Of a stretch of 64,000 nucleotides of DNA, positions 21,167 through 30,992 are shown one piece after another. The notes beneath the pieces are model-generated. The model worked only from the letters and a program-made list of their open reading frames with translations. It was not told the origin of the DNA and ran no database searches. The stretch is from Novymonas esmeraldas (lineage: Eukaryota; Euglenozoa; Kinetoplastea; Trypanosomatida; Trypanosomatidae). The translations under genes and the position numbers were made by a program. Numbering within the stretch: position 1 is the first letter of the stretch; every line of letters starts with the position of its first letter. The stretch is from positions 62,001 through 126,000 of the forward strand of contig JAECZO010000082.1 of the NCBI GenBank assembly GCA_019188245.1. The letters run 5' to 3'.

Positions 21167-22886
21167 GATCGCACTCACGGCGGGCAGACACGCACGCACA
21201 CACGCACACACGCACACACGCGTCAGCGAAGAGGCACCCAACACGTCAGCGAGAGTGGGGAGGAAGGGGGAGGGGACAGTCTCGAGAAGAGTGTGTGAAG
21301 GAGGAGTGGTGGAGATGCTGCGCGGAGGGAGGGATGAGGGGCACAACGAGGACAGCGACACGAGCCGAGGAAAAAAAAAAATGGAAAACAAAGTGCAGCA
21401 CTGCGTTGGTGGGTCTGAGTTCTTCGACAGAGCGAGAGATACGCACAAGCGCCACCGGTGCGGCAGCGAAGGGCGCAAAAGGAGGCGTAGGAGCGAGGGA
21501 GTGAGGAGAGTGAGGCAGCACGCGATGCACAGTCCACACGCAACGACGTCTGTCTGTGTTGCTGTGGCTCTGTGCAGGAGGAGGTGGAGGTCACGGAGTG
21601 AGACCCTGATGGAGACGCCGATCGAGGCGCGTCAGCTCCGCCACCACGGCACACCCGCCCCGCCGTCTCGTCGCCGGTGTATTGGAGGAGCCGCACGCCA
21701 TCGTGTAGCGGCGGGTGGACGTCCACCCCGCCACACCGCACTGAGATGGCGGGGCGGCGACTATGCGCCTGCGCGTGCGTTGCCATCTCGATGTCCGTAG
21801 CACTTTCTCTCTCTCTCTCTTTTCATTTTCTTTTTGTGTTTCTACTCGTGCGTGTGTGCGCCGGTACGACAACAGCGCACACCAACGTCGCGGCATCCTC
21901 TCACCTCTCCGCACACCAACATCTCACAGACACAGAGACAAAACGCGCAAACACACATACACACACACACACGCACATACACATCATCTTTGGGTCAAGG
22001 TCTCCGTAACACTGTTCGCACAGTGCGGGGACACGTGGCTCTCACCCTGCGCAGCCGCCCCGCCACGCATCGCGACAGCCATCGACAGCGCTGGCGCCAG
22101 CTCCGGCGTTGAACCACCGAACACACCCACGCACACGCATGTGCACACACACAATCGACAAGGAACGAAAGAGTGTCACGGAGAGGAGATCAGCGCCGAC
22201 ACGCGGGCAGCGACGTGACACACACACACATCATCACGCACATCATCACACACACACACACACACGCACACACGCACATCATCACACACATCATCACACA
22301 GAGCGAGAGAGAGAGAGAGAGCAACACCACACAGTACACAAGGGAGGGACAACACAGTAGGCGCACCAGAAAAGCGAGATGCAGCGTCGAGCGTGCCTGA
22401 ACGTGTGAGTGTGTGTGTATGTGTGTGTGATGTGCATCAACACACCCCTCACACACACACGCACACGCACACGCGCACGCACACACACACAATGGAGAGA
22501 GGATGAGGAGGAGGAGGAGGAGGAGGAGGAGGAGGCGCGCGTACACGCGGTGCAGACAGTATCGCCGAACGCTGCGCACCGGCAGGCAGACAGAGAGAGA
22601 GGCAACTCTAACAAAGAACAGGTACGATGCAGTGTCCACACACACAGACAGACACACACAGACACACACAAGCGACAGAGAGAGAGTACAGATACATGAG
22701 TCCACCACCCACCAACGGCACCGCAGGCGCAGCTACACACACACACACACACACGCATCCACACGCACACACATACAGGTTCGTTCTCGTCTGACGGTCG
22801 CTACGATAGTGGGAGACGAGGACAAACAAGTGCAACGATGAACAAGTCACAAAGACAGAGAGAAAGAGAGAGACGAGATGAGACAG

Positions 22887-22924
<38 letters not shown>

Positions 22925-23067
22925 TCTCTATCTGTGTGTGCACTGCACTGTACGTGCGGGAGAGAAAGAGGGAGAGAGGGAGATAGACTGCCCCTGCACG
23001 CGGCACACACACACACGTAGATATAGACTGTCAGTCTGTCGAGGTGTGTGGGTGCGGCGGTGTTGCT
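21167..23067. other. Gene-free stretch between SAS-4 and the E2 variant
   Basis: Simple repeats surround a complex island at about 21530-22120 that is not explained by repeats. Its frames on both strands are short and unlike known proteins. Part of it would lie in the SAS-4 3' UTR. Confidence 0.5.
22887..22923. repeat. TCA trinucleotide repeat, about twelve copies
   Basis: A pure (TCA)12 array on the plus strand (TGA on the sense strand), about 145 nt past the SAS-4 stop codon. It places stops in one sense-strand frame, so it is non-coding there. Confidence 0.9.
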
Positions 23068-25410
23068 CTAGTCGTCCTCCATCGGCTCCCCATCGGGGAG
23101 GTACGTCTCGTCCGTGCCGTCGGGCCGCACCACTTTGAAGATGCCGTCCGGGTACAGGATCTCCTTGCTGCCGTCGGGCTGGTGGCGCTCCGTCTGGCCG
23201 GTCGAGCGGAACTCGAAGGTCTGCACGCCGTCGGGCCGCTGCGTGTGCATCGTCTGCGCGGCGTCGTACCAGTACGTGCTCTTGCCCGATGGGAAGGTGC
23301 ACTTGACGTCGCCGTTCGTGAACTGCAGCGTCGTGTGCCCGGACGGCAGCACCACCTTCACCGTGCCGTTGGTGTAGTGGATCTCGCGCTTCCCACTGCG
23401 GTACAGCACCTCCTTCTTGTTCGGGTTGTCGCCGATGGCCGTCTGGGACACGACGCCGTCGTTCGCCACCTTCGCCGCCGGCGGTGCCTCCAAGTCGCCC
23501 ACGAGCTCCTCGCGCGTGGGGACGCGGTGGCGCTTCGGCGGCACAGGCGGGTGCGGCGCGCTCGCGGAGGGGCGCCGCTTCACCGTGGCGGCGGTGGCGG
23601 CGCCGGCGCCGGACTGCTGCACACGCGGTGTGTGCACCGGGTGGCCAGACACCTTGCGCTCCTCCACGGGCTTCTCGGCCGTGGCGGCGGCGGAGGTCTT
23701 CCGCTGCTCCTCCTCCTCCCGCTGTCGGCGCGCTGTGGCGGCGGCGGCGGCGGCGACAGCGGCGCGGTGCCGCGTCTCCTTCTCCTGCTCCTCTCTCCGG
23801 CGGTCAGCGACCCACTGCTCGCGCTGTCGTCGGCGGTCGTCCATCGCCTCCTCCTCCGCCTGCATGCGGTCCTGCATCTGCCGACTCCGCCGCTCCCGCG
23901 CCGCCGCCTCGGCAGCCGCGGCGCGCGGCGTGAAGTCCATCACCGGCGGCGCTGCACCGCGAGAGGCGCGGCGCTCGCCGTCCCCGCCGGGGTGGGCGGA
24001 GGCGCTGACGTCGCCGTCGGCCTCCCTCTCGCCGTCGTCGTCTACGACGTCCTCATAGGACGGCGACGCCGCGTGGTAGGCGGTCGGGTCGCGGGCGGCG
24101 GTGTTGCGCGACGTGCTGCCCTGCCGCGTCGTGGCCGCGCCGTCGAGGGAGTGCAGCTGCTGCTCCTTCGCCATCGCCAGCAGTTCGGCGTTGCGGCGGG
24201 TGAGAGAGTCTATGTCACGGCGCATGCGCGCCGCCTCCGCCTTGTGCATGCTCTGCGTCTCGCGCATCGTGGACGTGAGGTCCTCCAGCTGCGTGCGCAG
24301 CGAGTCGTTCTCGTGTGTGAGGCGGCGGCTCGTCTCACGCTCCGTCGCGAGCAGCGCGGAGATATTCTTGCACCGCTCCTCCACCGCACGCAGATCCTTC
24401 TGCACGTCACGCTGCTCGCGTGAGCGGCGGTCGTCGGCGTCGGCGCGCTCGTCCTCCATCTGCTGCTGCGCACCGTGGCGGTAGGCGTCGAAGCGCTGCT
24501 TCTCGCGCTCCAGCTGCTGCCGCGCGTGCGTGTAGTGATCCCGCTCCTCCTGCGCCGCGCTGATCTCCTGCTCGAGACGGGCGATGAGCTCGTCCTCCTC
24601 ACGGCTGCGGCTGCCGGCAGCCGGCGGTGCGCTCGGCGCCGCCCCGGCGGTACCGCGCGTGTACGGCGGGCCGCGGAAGTAATTGCGCTCCGCTGCGGAG
24701 GACGGCGCGGCACTCGAGTCGTCGTAGTCGACGGCGGCGTAGCGCGGCGCTCCCACGCCGGCGCTGCGCGGGGTGAGACCGCCGTAGCGGCCCAGGTCTC
24801 CCCCGTTGGCGTCGGAGCCGCGGCTGGCGGCGCGGGCCGGCACACTCGGCGGAGCGGCGGCCGCGGCGCCGCCACGGCTGTACGGGTCGCTGTGGACTGC
24901 GTCGGCGTAGCTGTCGGACTCCAGCTCCGGCCCCGACCGCGTCGGTCCCTGCTGCTGCTGCGGCGGCGGCGGCGGCGACGGCGGCACCCCCGCCCCCACC
25001 CACTCGGCCCGCTTCTTCGGCCCCACCGCACGCGGCGGCTGTCGCTTCTGCGCCGGCGCGGCGGCCGGCGGCCGCTCGGGCTCGCCGGCGTTGGTCGGTG
25101 GCGCGCTCGCGGCCCGCGTCGGCGGAGGGGCCTTGCGCGGCACCGCCACGACGACCTCCCCGAGAGGATCGTGGCTCTTGGCGTTGCGCATGTCGTACGC
25201 GATCGCCTCGCGAAGCGCCCTCGAGTCGCGGCGCTCGCGGTTCGCCACGCCGCTGCCGTCGCCGCTGCCGTCGCCGCTGCCGCTGCCGCCTTTGCAGGGC
25301 GACTCCGGCGCGACGGCCGAGTAGGAGAGGCGCCCCTCGTCTCTGCGGAGGAACTTGAAGGACTCCTTCGGCTTGGGCTTCTGCCCGGCCGACACGGAGA
25401 CGCGCGACAT
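23068..25410 (-). CDS. SAS-4: SAS-4/CPAP homologue with C-terminal G-box (TCP10) domain
   Basis: The protein has 780 residues from ATG 25410; earlier in-frame codons lack ATG. Residues 1-270 are low-complexity (MSRVSVSAGQKPKPKESFKF at the start). About 280-460 and 540-620 are charged heptad-rich coiled coil. From about 672 comes a run of beta-strand repeats of the form x-Y-x-x-G-x-x-x-x-x-x-P-x-G: REIHYTNGTVKVVLPSGHTT, then FTNGDVKCTFPSGKSTYWY, and it ends EILYPDGIFKVVRPDGTDET. This is the TCP10/G-box that in CPAP/SAS-4 binds STIL/Ana2-type partners during centriole assembly. In T. brucei SAS-4 has been placed at the growing tip of the flagellum attachment zone. The domain call is firm; which structure it serves here is inference. 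Confidence 0.87.
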   Translation of the reverse strand: MSRVSVSAGQKPKPKESFKFLRRDEGRLSYSAVAPESPCKGGSGSGDGSGDGSGVANRERRDSRALREAIAYDMRNAKSHDPLGEVVVAVPRKAPPPTRAASAPPTNAGEPERPPAAAPAQKRQPPRAVGPKKRAEWVGAGVPPSPPPPPQQQQGPTRSGPELESDSYADAVHSDPYSRGGAAAAAPPSVPARAASRGSDANGGDLGRYGGLTPRSAGVGAPRYAAVDYDDSSAAPSSAAERNYFRGPPYTRGTAGAAPSAPPAAGSRSREEDELIARLEQEISAAQEERDHYTHARQQLEREKQRFDAYRHGAQQQMEDERADADDRRSREQRDVQKDLRAVEERCKNISALLATERETSRRLTHENDSLRTQLEDLTSTMRETQSMHKAEAARMRRDIDSLTRRNAELLAMAKEQQLHSLDGAATTRQGSTSRNTAARDPTAYHAASPSYEDVVDDDGEREADGDVSASAHPGGDGERRASRGAAPPVMDFTPRAAAAEAAARERRSRQMQDRMQAEEEAMDDRRRQREQWVADRRREEQEKETRHRAAVAAAAAATARRQREEEEQRKTSAAATAEKPVEERKVSGHPVHTPRVQQSGAGAATAATVKRRPSASAPHPPVPPKRHRVPTREELVGDLEAPPAAKVANDGVVSQTAIGDNPNKKEVLYRSGKREIHYTNGTVKVVLPSGHTTLQFTNGDVKCTFPSGKSTYWYDAAQTMHTQRPDGVQTFEFRSTGQTERHQPDGSKEILYPDGIFKVVRPDGTDETYLPDGEPMEDD

Positions 25411-26662
25411 CTCGCCGCACACGGCCACCGCAGGCTGGCGAGCACGGCGGTGGGTGATGGCGGGGGTCGGCCTGACTGCGTCGGAGCGCCAGTCAGCACG
25501 CAGACGTTGGGGAGGGGAGGCGTGTGTGTGTGTGTGTGTGTGTGTGTACACACCAGTGCCCAGTGCTGCCCGTCTGCCACGCCTACACGCCGGTTCCACA
25601 GTGTGCGTGTGCGTGGGGTGCGTAGAGCTGCGGAGGTGCGGCAGTCCTGAGCTGTCTCTCTCTCTCTCTCTGTATCCGCCTCACCGCGTCGTGACGATGA
25701 CGCTGTGCTCCTGATGCAGCAGGTCGTGCGCTGGAGATGAGCGAGTGAACTGCGGGGCCACCGCGTGTTGGGCGGGCAGAGAAGAATATGTGGAGGGCGG
25801 AGAGCAGAGAAGACACACACACACACAGAGCGAGGGAGGGAGAGAGAGAGAGAGAACATGTGTGTGTGGAAGATGTGCGGGAGGTGCGATAGGCGGAGCG
25901 CAGGGACTCACAAGGTAGGGGGCACACGCATTTGTCTGCGGCCACGCGCCGCATGCGCGCTGACAAGACGGGGCTGGAGGAGGAGGAGGAGACGCAGCGG
26001 CGAGTCTCTTCCTCTCCGCCTAGCCCTCCATCGTGCACGGGGGGGGGGACAGTACGTAGCGGAGGCGACGCACAACGACGCTCGACGCTGGCGTTGACGC
26101 GCTCCACTCAGCCAGGCAGCCATCAAAGGTATACACACAGACAGACAGACAGACAGACAGACAGGGGAGGGGGGCATCCCTGGCACACCACCCATCACGC
26201 ACCGCACGCGAGCACACACACAGTGAGTGGGTGAGAAAGAGAGAGAGAGACAGGTGCAGCGCCAACAACAACGACTCACAGCCATCGAACCACGAAAGAA
26301 AGAAAAAAGAAAGAGAAGAAGATCGTCATGGCGCGACACATCACAGATGTGAGTCACCGCAACGACATCCATCGATCATGATACACTCTATGCTGCTACT
26401 GTACCTGTGCACGTGTGTGTAAAGGCGAGTCTCTGCCTCTCAGTCTATGTGTGTGCACACCCACAGAGACGCGGAGATACACACGCACACATGCACACAT
26501 GCACCCGCAGTGAGTACACACGCACTCACGACCACACCCCGACGCCTGCTAGCGTGTGCGTGTGTGTGCGTGTGTGTGTGTCTCTCTCTCTGCGTTTCGA
26601 TGGTGCACGTGACGGGCGACGGGAGGGGAGGCACTGGCTGCCCACAGACCACAGGGCGGACG
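25411..26662. other. Gene-free stretch between p166 candidate and SAS-4
   Basis: A minus-strand pyrimidine tract at 25503-25520 followed by AG opposite 25476-25477 may be the SAS-4 acceptor (65-nt leader). The remainder has GT (25521-25547), GA and CA runs and a tetranucleotide array at 26138-26163. No coding region is supported. Confidence 0.5.
26138..26163. repeat. Tetranucleotide GACA/CAGA array, about six copies
   Basis: Six consecutive CAGA units in the spacer downstream of the p166-like gene. Confidence 0.85.
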
Positions 26663-29600
26663 CTACATGAATCGATCCACGTAGCGGCCACCGCGGCGGC
26701 CGACGACCTCCCGTGACGATGCGCTCGTGGGTCCGTCCGACGTCGACGGCTCTGCGCCGTCGTCGCCTCTCAACGGCGGCGGCACGAAGGCGAGCAGCAG
26801 ACACGCGCACACGTAGTAGACGCACAACACAACGGCGACGCACACCAGCAGCGGATTGGCGAGCAGCCACCACAGCGGGACGTGCGCCGGCGGAGCGGCG
26901 CCGTGGACGTGCAGCCACTGTCCGTCGCGCGCCGCCGCTGGCTCTGGTGCAGTGCTGGTGTGCTGGGCTGCCATGTCCCGCGCCAGCCTCTCCACCGCGA
27001 GGAGGGCGGTCGCTGTCGTGTCCGCCATCCTCGCCGCGACACTCTCGATCGCGGAGGAGTGCGTGGCGAGGCGGGACAGCAACGTGGACTCCACCTGTGC
27101 GTGGTACGCTGGGATGACGCGCTCCTCTGCAGCCGCGACGCTGCTGGACAGCGCCGCCTGCACCGCCGCCGCAAGCTCCGCAGCCGAGCGGACCGTGGCG
27201 GCCTCCACGAGCGCGGTGGCCCGCTCGCTCTCTTGCGCACGCTCTGTGGTCAGACGCGCCACCGTCGTGTCCAGCAGCTGCTGCACGTCTGTCAGCGCAG
27301 GAAGCTCGCCCACGTTGCCGCCCACGTCCTCCATCTTGGCCATGAGCGACTGCACCGCCGCGGCGACCTCCCGCTGCAGCGCGACCGACTGCGCCTGCAG
27401 ACCTTCGGTGCCGGACCGCACCTCCTCCTGCAGACGCAGCACCTCCGCCTGCACCACCGACTGCACCGTCACCGGCGCAGCGCCGGCGGTGCCCTCGAGT
27501 AGACTCGCCGCCTCCTCCTCGTGCAGCTGGCGGAGAGCGGCGAGCTCCGCCTGCACGGCCTTCGTGGCGGCGCGCGTGCCCTTGCCCGCCGGCGCCGCCG
27601 CCGCATCGGCGACGAGCTGCGTTACGCGTTCTATGCGGTCGCGTGTCGCGCTGCGAATGCGCGCCTGCGCCTGCTGCTGCTCTGCGGAGAGCCCGACGAG
27701 CGCGGGGGAGGGCTGCAGGCGCTGCACCGCGGCGTGGTGCGCCTGCATCGAGTCGTGCATGTCGGACAGGCGCGCAAGGATCGCGTCGCTGCGCTGCCCG
27801 AGCTCCCTCTCGGTGCCCGACACGACGTCGCGCAGCGTGGCCGACAGCTCCTCCCTCCCCGTCTGCGATGCGGAGTGCAGCGCCTCCTGCATGCGACCGA
27901 GCTGCTCGCGCACCTCCTCGCCCGTGGCGGCACCGCGCACCGCCTCCAGCAGCGCCGCGTCGCGTCCCTCGAGGGACTGCGCAAGGGAGGCGAGACGGCT
28001 CTCCAGGAGCGCCTGCAGCGCGTCTCGCTCCGCTGACTGCGCCGCGGCCACGGCGGTGGCGGCGCTGCTGAAGTGGTCCGTCGCCTCCTGCAGTCGTGCG
28101 AGGACCGATGCGGCGTCGGCGGTGCGGCCCACCTCGTCCAGCCGCGTCTCGAGGCGGTGCAGCGCCGCGGCATGAGCCTCCAGCGACGCACCGAGAGGGG
28201 CGAGCAGCGCCGACACGTCGGGCAGCGGCGGCGACGGCGACGGCGATGCCGGCGCGCTGAGGTCAGCCGGCTCCGCCTGACGCGCCTGGCGCTCCTCTGC
28301 GGGTGCGGTCGTGTGAGACACCGCCGCCGCAGCAGCAGCAGCAGCCGATGTCGCCGCCTCCGATGCAGCGGCGGCGGCGGCCTCTGCCGCGGTCACCGCG
28401 TGCTGCTGTTGCTCCCGCACGGCGGTCGCGACCGTGTCGGCCATGGAGGTCAGCTTGGCCGTCAAGTTCGTCTCCTGCAGGCTCAGCTCGTCCTTCATGA
28501 AGGTGAGGACGCTGTCGATGTACTTGTACATGGGCGCCAAGTTCACCTCAGGACGCGCGCTGGCGTGTGTCTCCAGCGCCTGCAGCAGCTCTCCCCGCAT
28601 CACCGACAGCTCGCGCGTCGTCGACTCGAGAAGCGCGTCAGCGGCGGCAGTGGCAGCGGCAGCGGCGGCGCTGTTGCTCGTGCTGCCGGCGCTCCTCTGC
28701 TCATCCCGCGCGCGCTCTGCCTCGGCGTGGCGCGCTGCTGCCTCACTCGCTGCTGTGACGGCGGCGTGGACCTCTGCGAGCTGTGCCTGCACGGTGGCGG
28801 CGACGGCGGTGGACACGCTGTCGGCGATGCGCAGCAGCTGCCCCTCGATCGCGATCTGACTTGTCGAGTTCACCCGCTCCACCTGCACCGAGAGCTCCGC
28901 CCACCGCGGCGACAACACCGCCTCCACCGCGTCCGCCAACATCTCCTGCGACAGCGGAGGCGGCGGCGGCGGCAGCGGCGGCGGCGCGGGTGCGGGCGTC
29001 GCAGCGGCCGAGGCGGCGGCGGCGGTGGCCTCGCGGAGAGCGCTGAGCTGCTCCTGAACGGCGGCGACGGCGCTGTGCACGGCCTCCTCGGTGCGGTGCT
29101 GGATGGCCGCCGTCACACTCTCGCTCACGACCTGAGCCACCGTCATGAGTTGGCTTTGCGTGGCCTCATGCTGCACCGCGAACATGGCGCCTGTGGACGA
29201 CACGTCCAGTCGCAGCTGCTCGAGCGCCGCCGCGACCTTGTCCTCTGTCGCACTGGACGCTGCGCCAGCCGGTGGCGGAGCCGCGGCGCCGACCGCGGCG
29301 GCGGTGTCGGCGATGGCAGCTCGCAACTCCTGCAGCTGGCGCTGCAGCACCTCCTCCATCGCCCGCAGCGCCTCTCGGGTCGCCGCTTGCTCCTTGAACA
29401 CATCCCCCACCGTCTCGTCCACGGCGGCGAGGCGGTTCTGCGTCGACTGCACCGCGTCGAACACCTTCTCGACGTCCGCCGCGAGGTCGCCCACACCGTC
29501 CGCCACACCGTCCGCCGCGCCACCACCGCCACTGCCGCCGCCCTTTGCCTTGCTCAGCTTCTTCACCTCGCTCACAATGGCGCGCCGCAGCTCGTCGGTG

Positions 29601-30712
29601 GCGGACTGCACGGCGCTCTCCACGCTCTCCTCGATGGCACGCACGTCGACGGTGGCGCCGCGGCCGTCGCCGCTGTGCGTCTCCGGCCGCTGCTCCGCCA
29701 GCAGATCCGTGATCAGACTCGAAAGGTTCGCCTGCTGCTCGGCCGATGCGGTGTGCACCGCCTGCAGAATGGAGGCGTGCAGCTCCGCCGACGCCGGCGC
29801 CGGGGCCTCGGCGCCGCGGCGCTCGAGCACTGCCGTGACGCGCTGCTGCAGCTGAGCGAGATGCGCCTCCGCACTCGCCTCCAGCCGCGCGAGGTGAGCC
29901 GCCACGTCGGCTCCGGCCGACGACGCGGTGGGTGGCGGCGCAGTTGCGCTCTGCGATGCAGCGGCCAGGTGCTCAGCGACGCGTGCGCTGACCAGCCGCG
30001 CCACCTCTTCCACATCCATCGGCGACGGCGAGGCGGAGGCCGCTCCTGCTGCTGCCGTTGCTGCTGCTGCTGCTGCTGCTGCTGCAGAATGGGCGCCACT
30101 CTCGGGGCTCTTCTGCCGCCCACCCACGATGCGCAGCTGCCGCAGCTCGTCGTGGATGGTGTTGAGCACGATCTCTGAGAAGCTCTTCATGTTCTCTGTG
30201 TACGCCGCGTGCTGCGCGTCGAGCTGCAAACCAGTCCGCTGCTCCACCTCCTGTACCACGAGGTTCGCCACCACGGTGAGCTGCTGTTGCAGGAACTCCT
30301 CCATCACCTCGCGCTCCGCACTGCTGATGATGTCGTCGGCAAACGCGGCCCCGGTGCGACGCGGTGTTCTACTTTGATACGTGCCGTGCGGCCGCACCGG
30401 CGTGACGCGGATCTCAGCGAGCTGCGGCATCGCCAGCGCGAGCACCGCCCGCTGCACCTCTGCATCCTCGGGGTGCAGGGTGGCCTCGACATGCAGCGCC
30501 ACGTCGGCGGGGATGCCTCTCAGGATGTCTGACGACGGCCCGTAGCCGCGCGAGCGGATGCGCAGCGGTCGCGGGGCGTCGGGGGACGGCGCGGACGGTG
30601 CCGCCACCGCGGCGGCGGCGCGGCTGCTCTGGTGCCGCCGCACGGCTGCGGTAGCATACCCTGATGTCCGTGCCAGAGCGCGGTGCGCCACTGGTGTGCA
30701 CGCTCGCCGCAT
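26663..30712 (-). CDS. p166: Mitochondrial coiled-coil protein with C-terminal membrane anchor, probable p166 (tripartite attachment complex)
   Basis: The protein has 1349 residues from ATG 30712. The N-terminus MRRACTPVAHRALARTSGYA is Arg/Ala/Ser-rich with no acidic residue for about 40 positions, a good mitochondrial presequence. Residues about 130-1260 are Ala/Glu/Gln-rich helices, mostly coiled coil with low-complexity breaks. One strong hydrophobic segment (about 1277-1312, WWLLANPLLVCVAVVLC) is followed by a hydrophilic tail of about 37 residues ending RRGGRYVDRFM. Presequence, long helical body, single C-proximal membrane span and short tail are the layout of trypanosome p166, which spans the inner membrane and ties kDNA to the basal body. 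Neighbouring SAS-4, dynein and POLID-like genes agree with T. brucei synteny as I recall it. The assignment rests on architecture and neighbourhood, not on a conserved motif. Confidence 0.65.
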   Translation of the reverse strand: MRRACTPVAHRALARTSGYATAAVRRHQSSRAAAAVAAPSAPSPDAPRPLRIRSRGYGPSSDILRGIPADVALHVEATLHPEDAEVQRAVLALAMPQLAEIRVTPVRPHGTYQSRTPRRTGAAFADDIISSAEREVMEEFLQQQLTVVANLVVQEVEQRTGLQLDAQHAAYTENMKSFSEIVLNTIHDELRQLRIVGGRQKSPESGAHSAAAAAAAAATAAAGAASASPSPMDVEEVARLVSARVAEHLAAASQSATAPPPTASSAGADVAAHLARLEASAEAHLAQLQQRVTAVLERRGAEAPAPASAELHASILQAVHTASAEQQANLSSLITDLLAEQRPETHSGDGRGATVDVRAIEESVESAVQSATDELRRAIVSEVKKLSKAKGGGSGGGGAADGVADGVGDLAADVEKVFDAVQSTQNRLAAVDETVGDVFKEQAATREALRAMEEVLQRQLQELRAAIADTAAAVGAAAPPPAGAASSATEDKVAAALEQLRLDVSSTGAMFAVQHEATQSQLMTVAQVVSESVTAAIQHRTEEAVHSAVAAVQEQLSALREATAAAASAAATPAPAPPPLPPPPPPLSQEMLADAVEAVLSPRWAELSVQVERVNSTSQIAIEGQLLRIADSVSTAVAATVQAQLAEVHAAVTAASEAAARHAEAERARDEQRSAGSTSNSAAAAAATAAADALLESTTRELSVMRGELLQALETHASARPEVNLAPMYKYIDSVLTFMKDELSLQETNLTAKLTSMADTVATAVREQQQHAVTAAEAAAAAASEAATSAAAAAAAAVSHTTAPAEERQARQAEPADLSAPASPSPSPPLPDVSALLAPLGASLEAHAAALHRLETRLDEVGRTADAASVLARLQEATDHFSSAATAVAAAQSAERDALQALLESRLASLAQSLEGRDAALLEAVRGAATGEEVREQLGRMQEALHSASQTGREELSATLRDVVSGTERELGQRSDAILARLSDMHDSMQAHHAAVQRLQPSPALVGLSAEQQQAQARIRSATRDRIERVTQLVADAAAAPAGKGTRAATKAVQAELAALRQLHEEEAASLLEGTAGAAPVTVQSVVQAEVLRLQEEVRSGTEGLQAQSVALQREVAAAVQSLMAKMEDVGGNVGELPALTDVQQLLDTTVARLTTERAQESERATALVEAATVRSAAELAAAVQAALSSSVAAAEERVIPAYHAQVESTLLSRLATHSSAIESVAARMADTTATALLAVERLARDMAAQHTSTAPEPAAARDGQWLHVHGAAPPAHVPLWWLLANPLLVCVAVVLCVYYVCACLLLAFVPPPLRGDDGAEPSTSDGPTSASSREVVGRRGGRYVDRFM

Positions 30713-30728
30713 GACGATCGACGTCTGT

Positions 30729-30765
30729 CTACGAGTGCGAAGGGGAGGGGAGGGAGGGGGGAGCG
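30729..30765 (-). promoter_or_regulatory. Predicted spliced-leader acceptor for the p166-like gene
   Basis: On the minus strand CTCCCCCCTCCCTCCCCTCC and more C/T bases are followed by CACTCGTAG, with AG opposite 30729-30730. The leader would be only 16 nt. A second AG lies four bases on. Confidence 0.45.
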
Positions 30766-30953
30766 GCGGTGCTCAGAGCTGCTCCACCACACACACACAC
30801 GCGCACACGCAACGCCTCTATCTATCTATGTCTCTCTCTCTCTGCGTGTGTGTCTGTGTGAGTCACTCGGTGCAGCGCCTGTCCGGCTGAGACGTTCTGT
30901 TTGACGGGACAGAGAAAGAAGAACAACTTCTATGAGGAGAGGATCGCCGGCAC

Positions 30954-30992
<39 letters not shown>

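Noticed and set aside
21039-21215. N-terminal extension of the E2 variant
   Set aside because: It is a translated CA/GT repeat, while MVEVPRNFRLLEE matches the family's true N-terminus.
21223-21914. Two overlapping minus-strand frames in the SAS-4/E2-variant spacer
   Set aside because: Both are Ser/Arg/Cys-rich with repeat-derived tails; neither has a recognisable fold.
24475-25650. Plus-strand frame of 391 codons over the SAS-4 N-terminus
   Set aside because: Antisense shadow of low-complexity SAS-4 sequence; runs into a GT repeat.
28073-30178. Open plus-strand frame of 701 codons opposite the p166 candidate
   Set aside because: Antisense to an Ala/Glu/Gln-rich coiled coil; its His/Arg/Leu-rich translation is the expected mirror.
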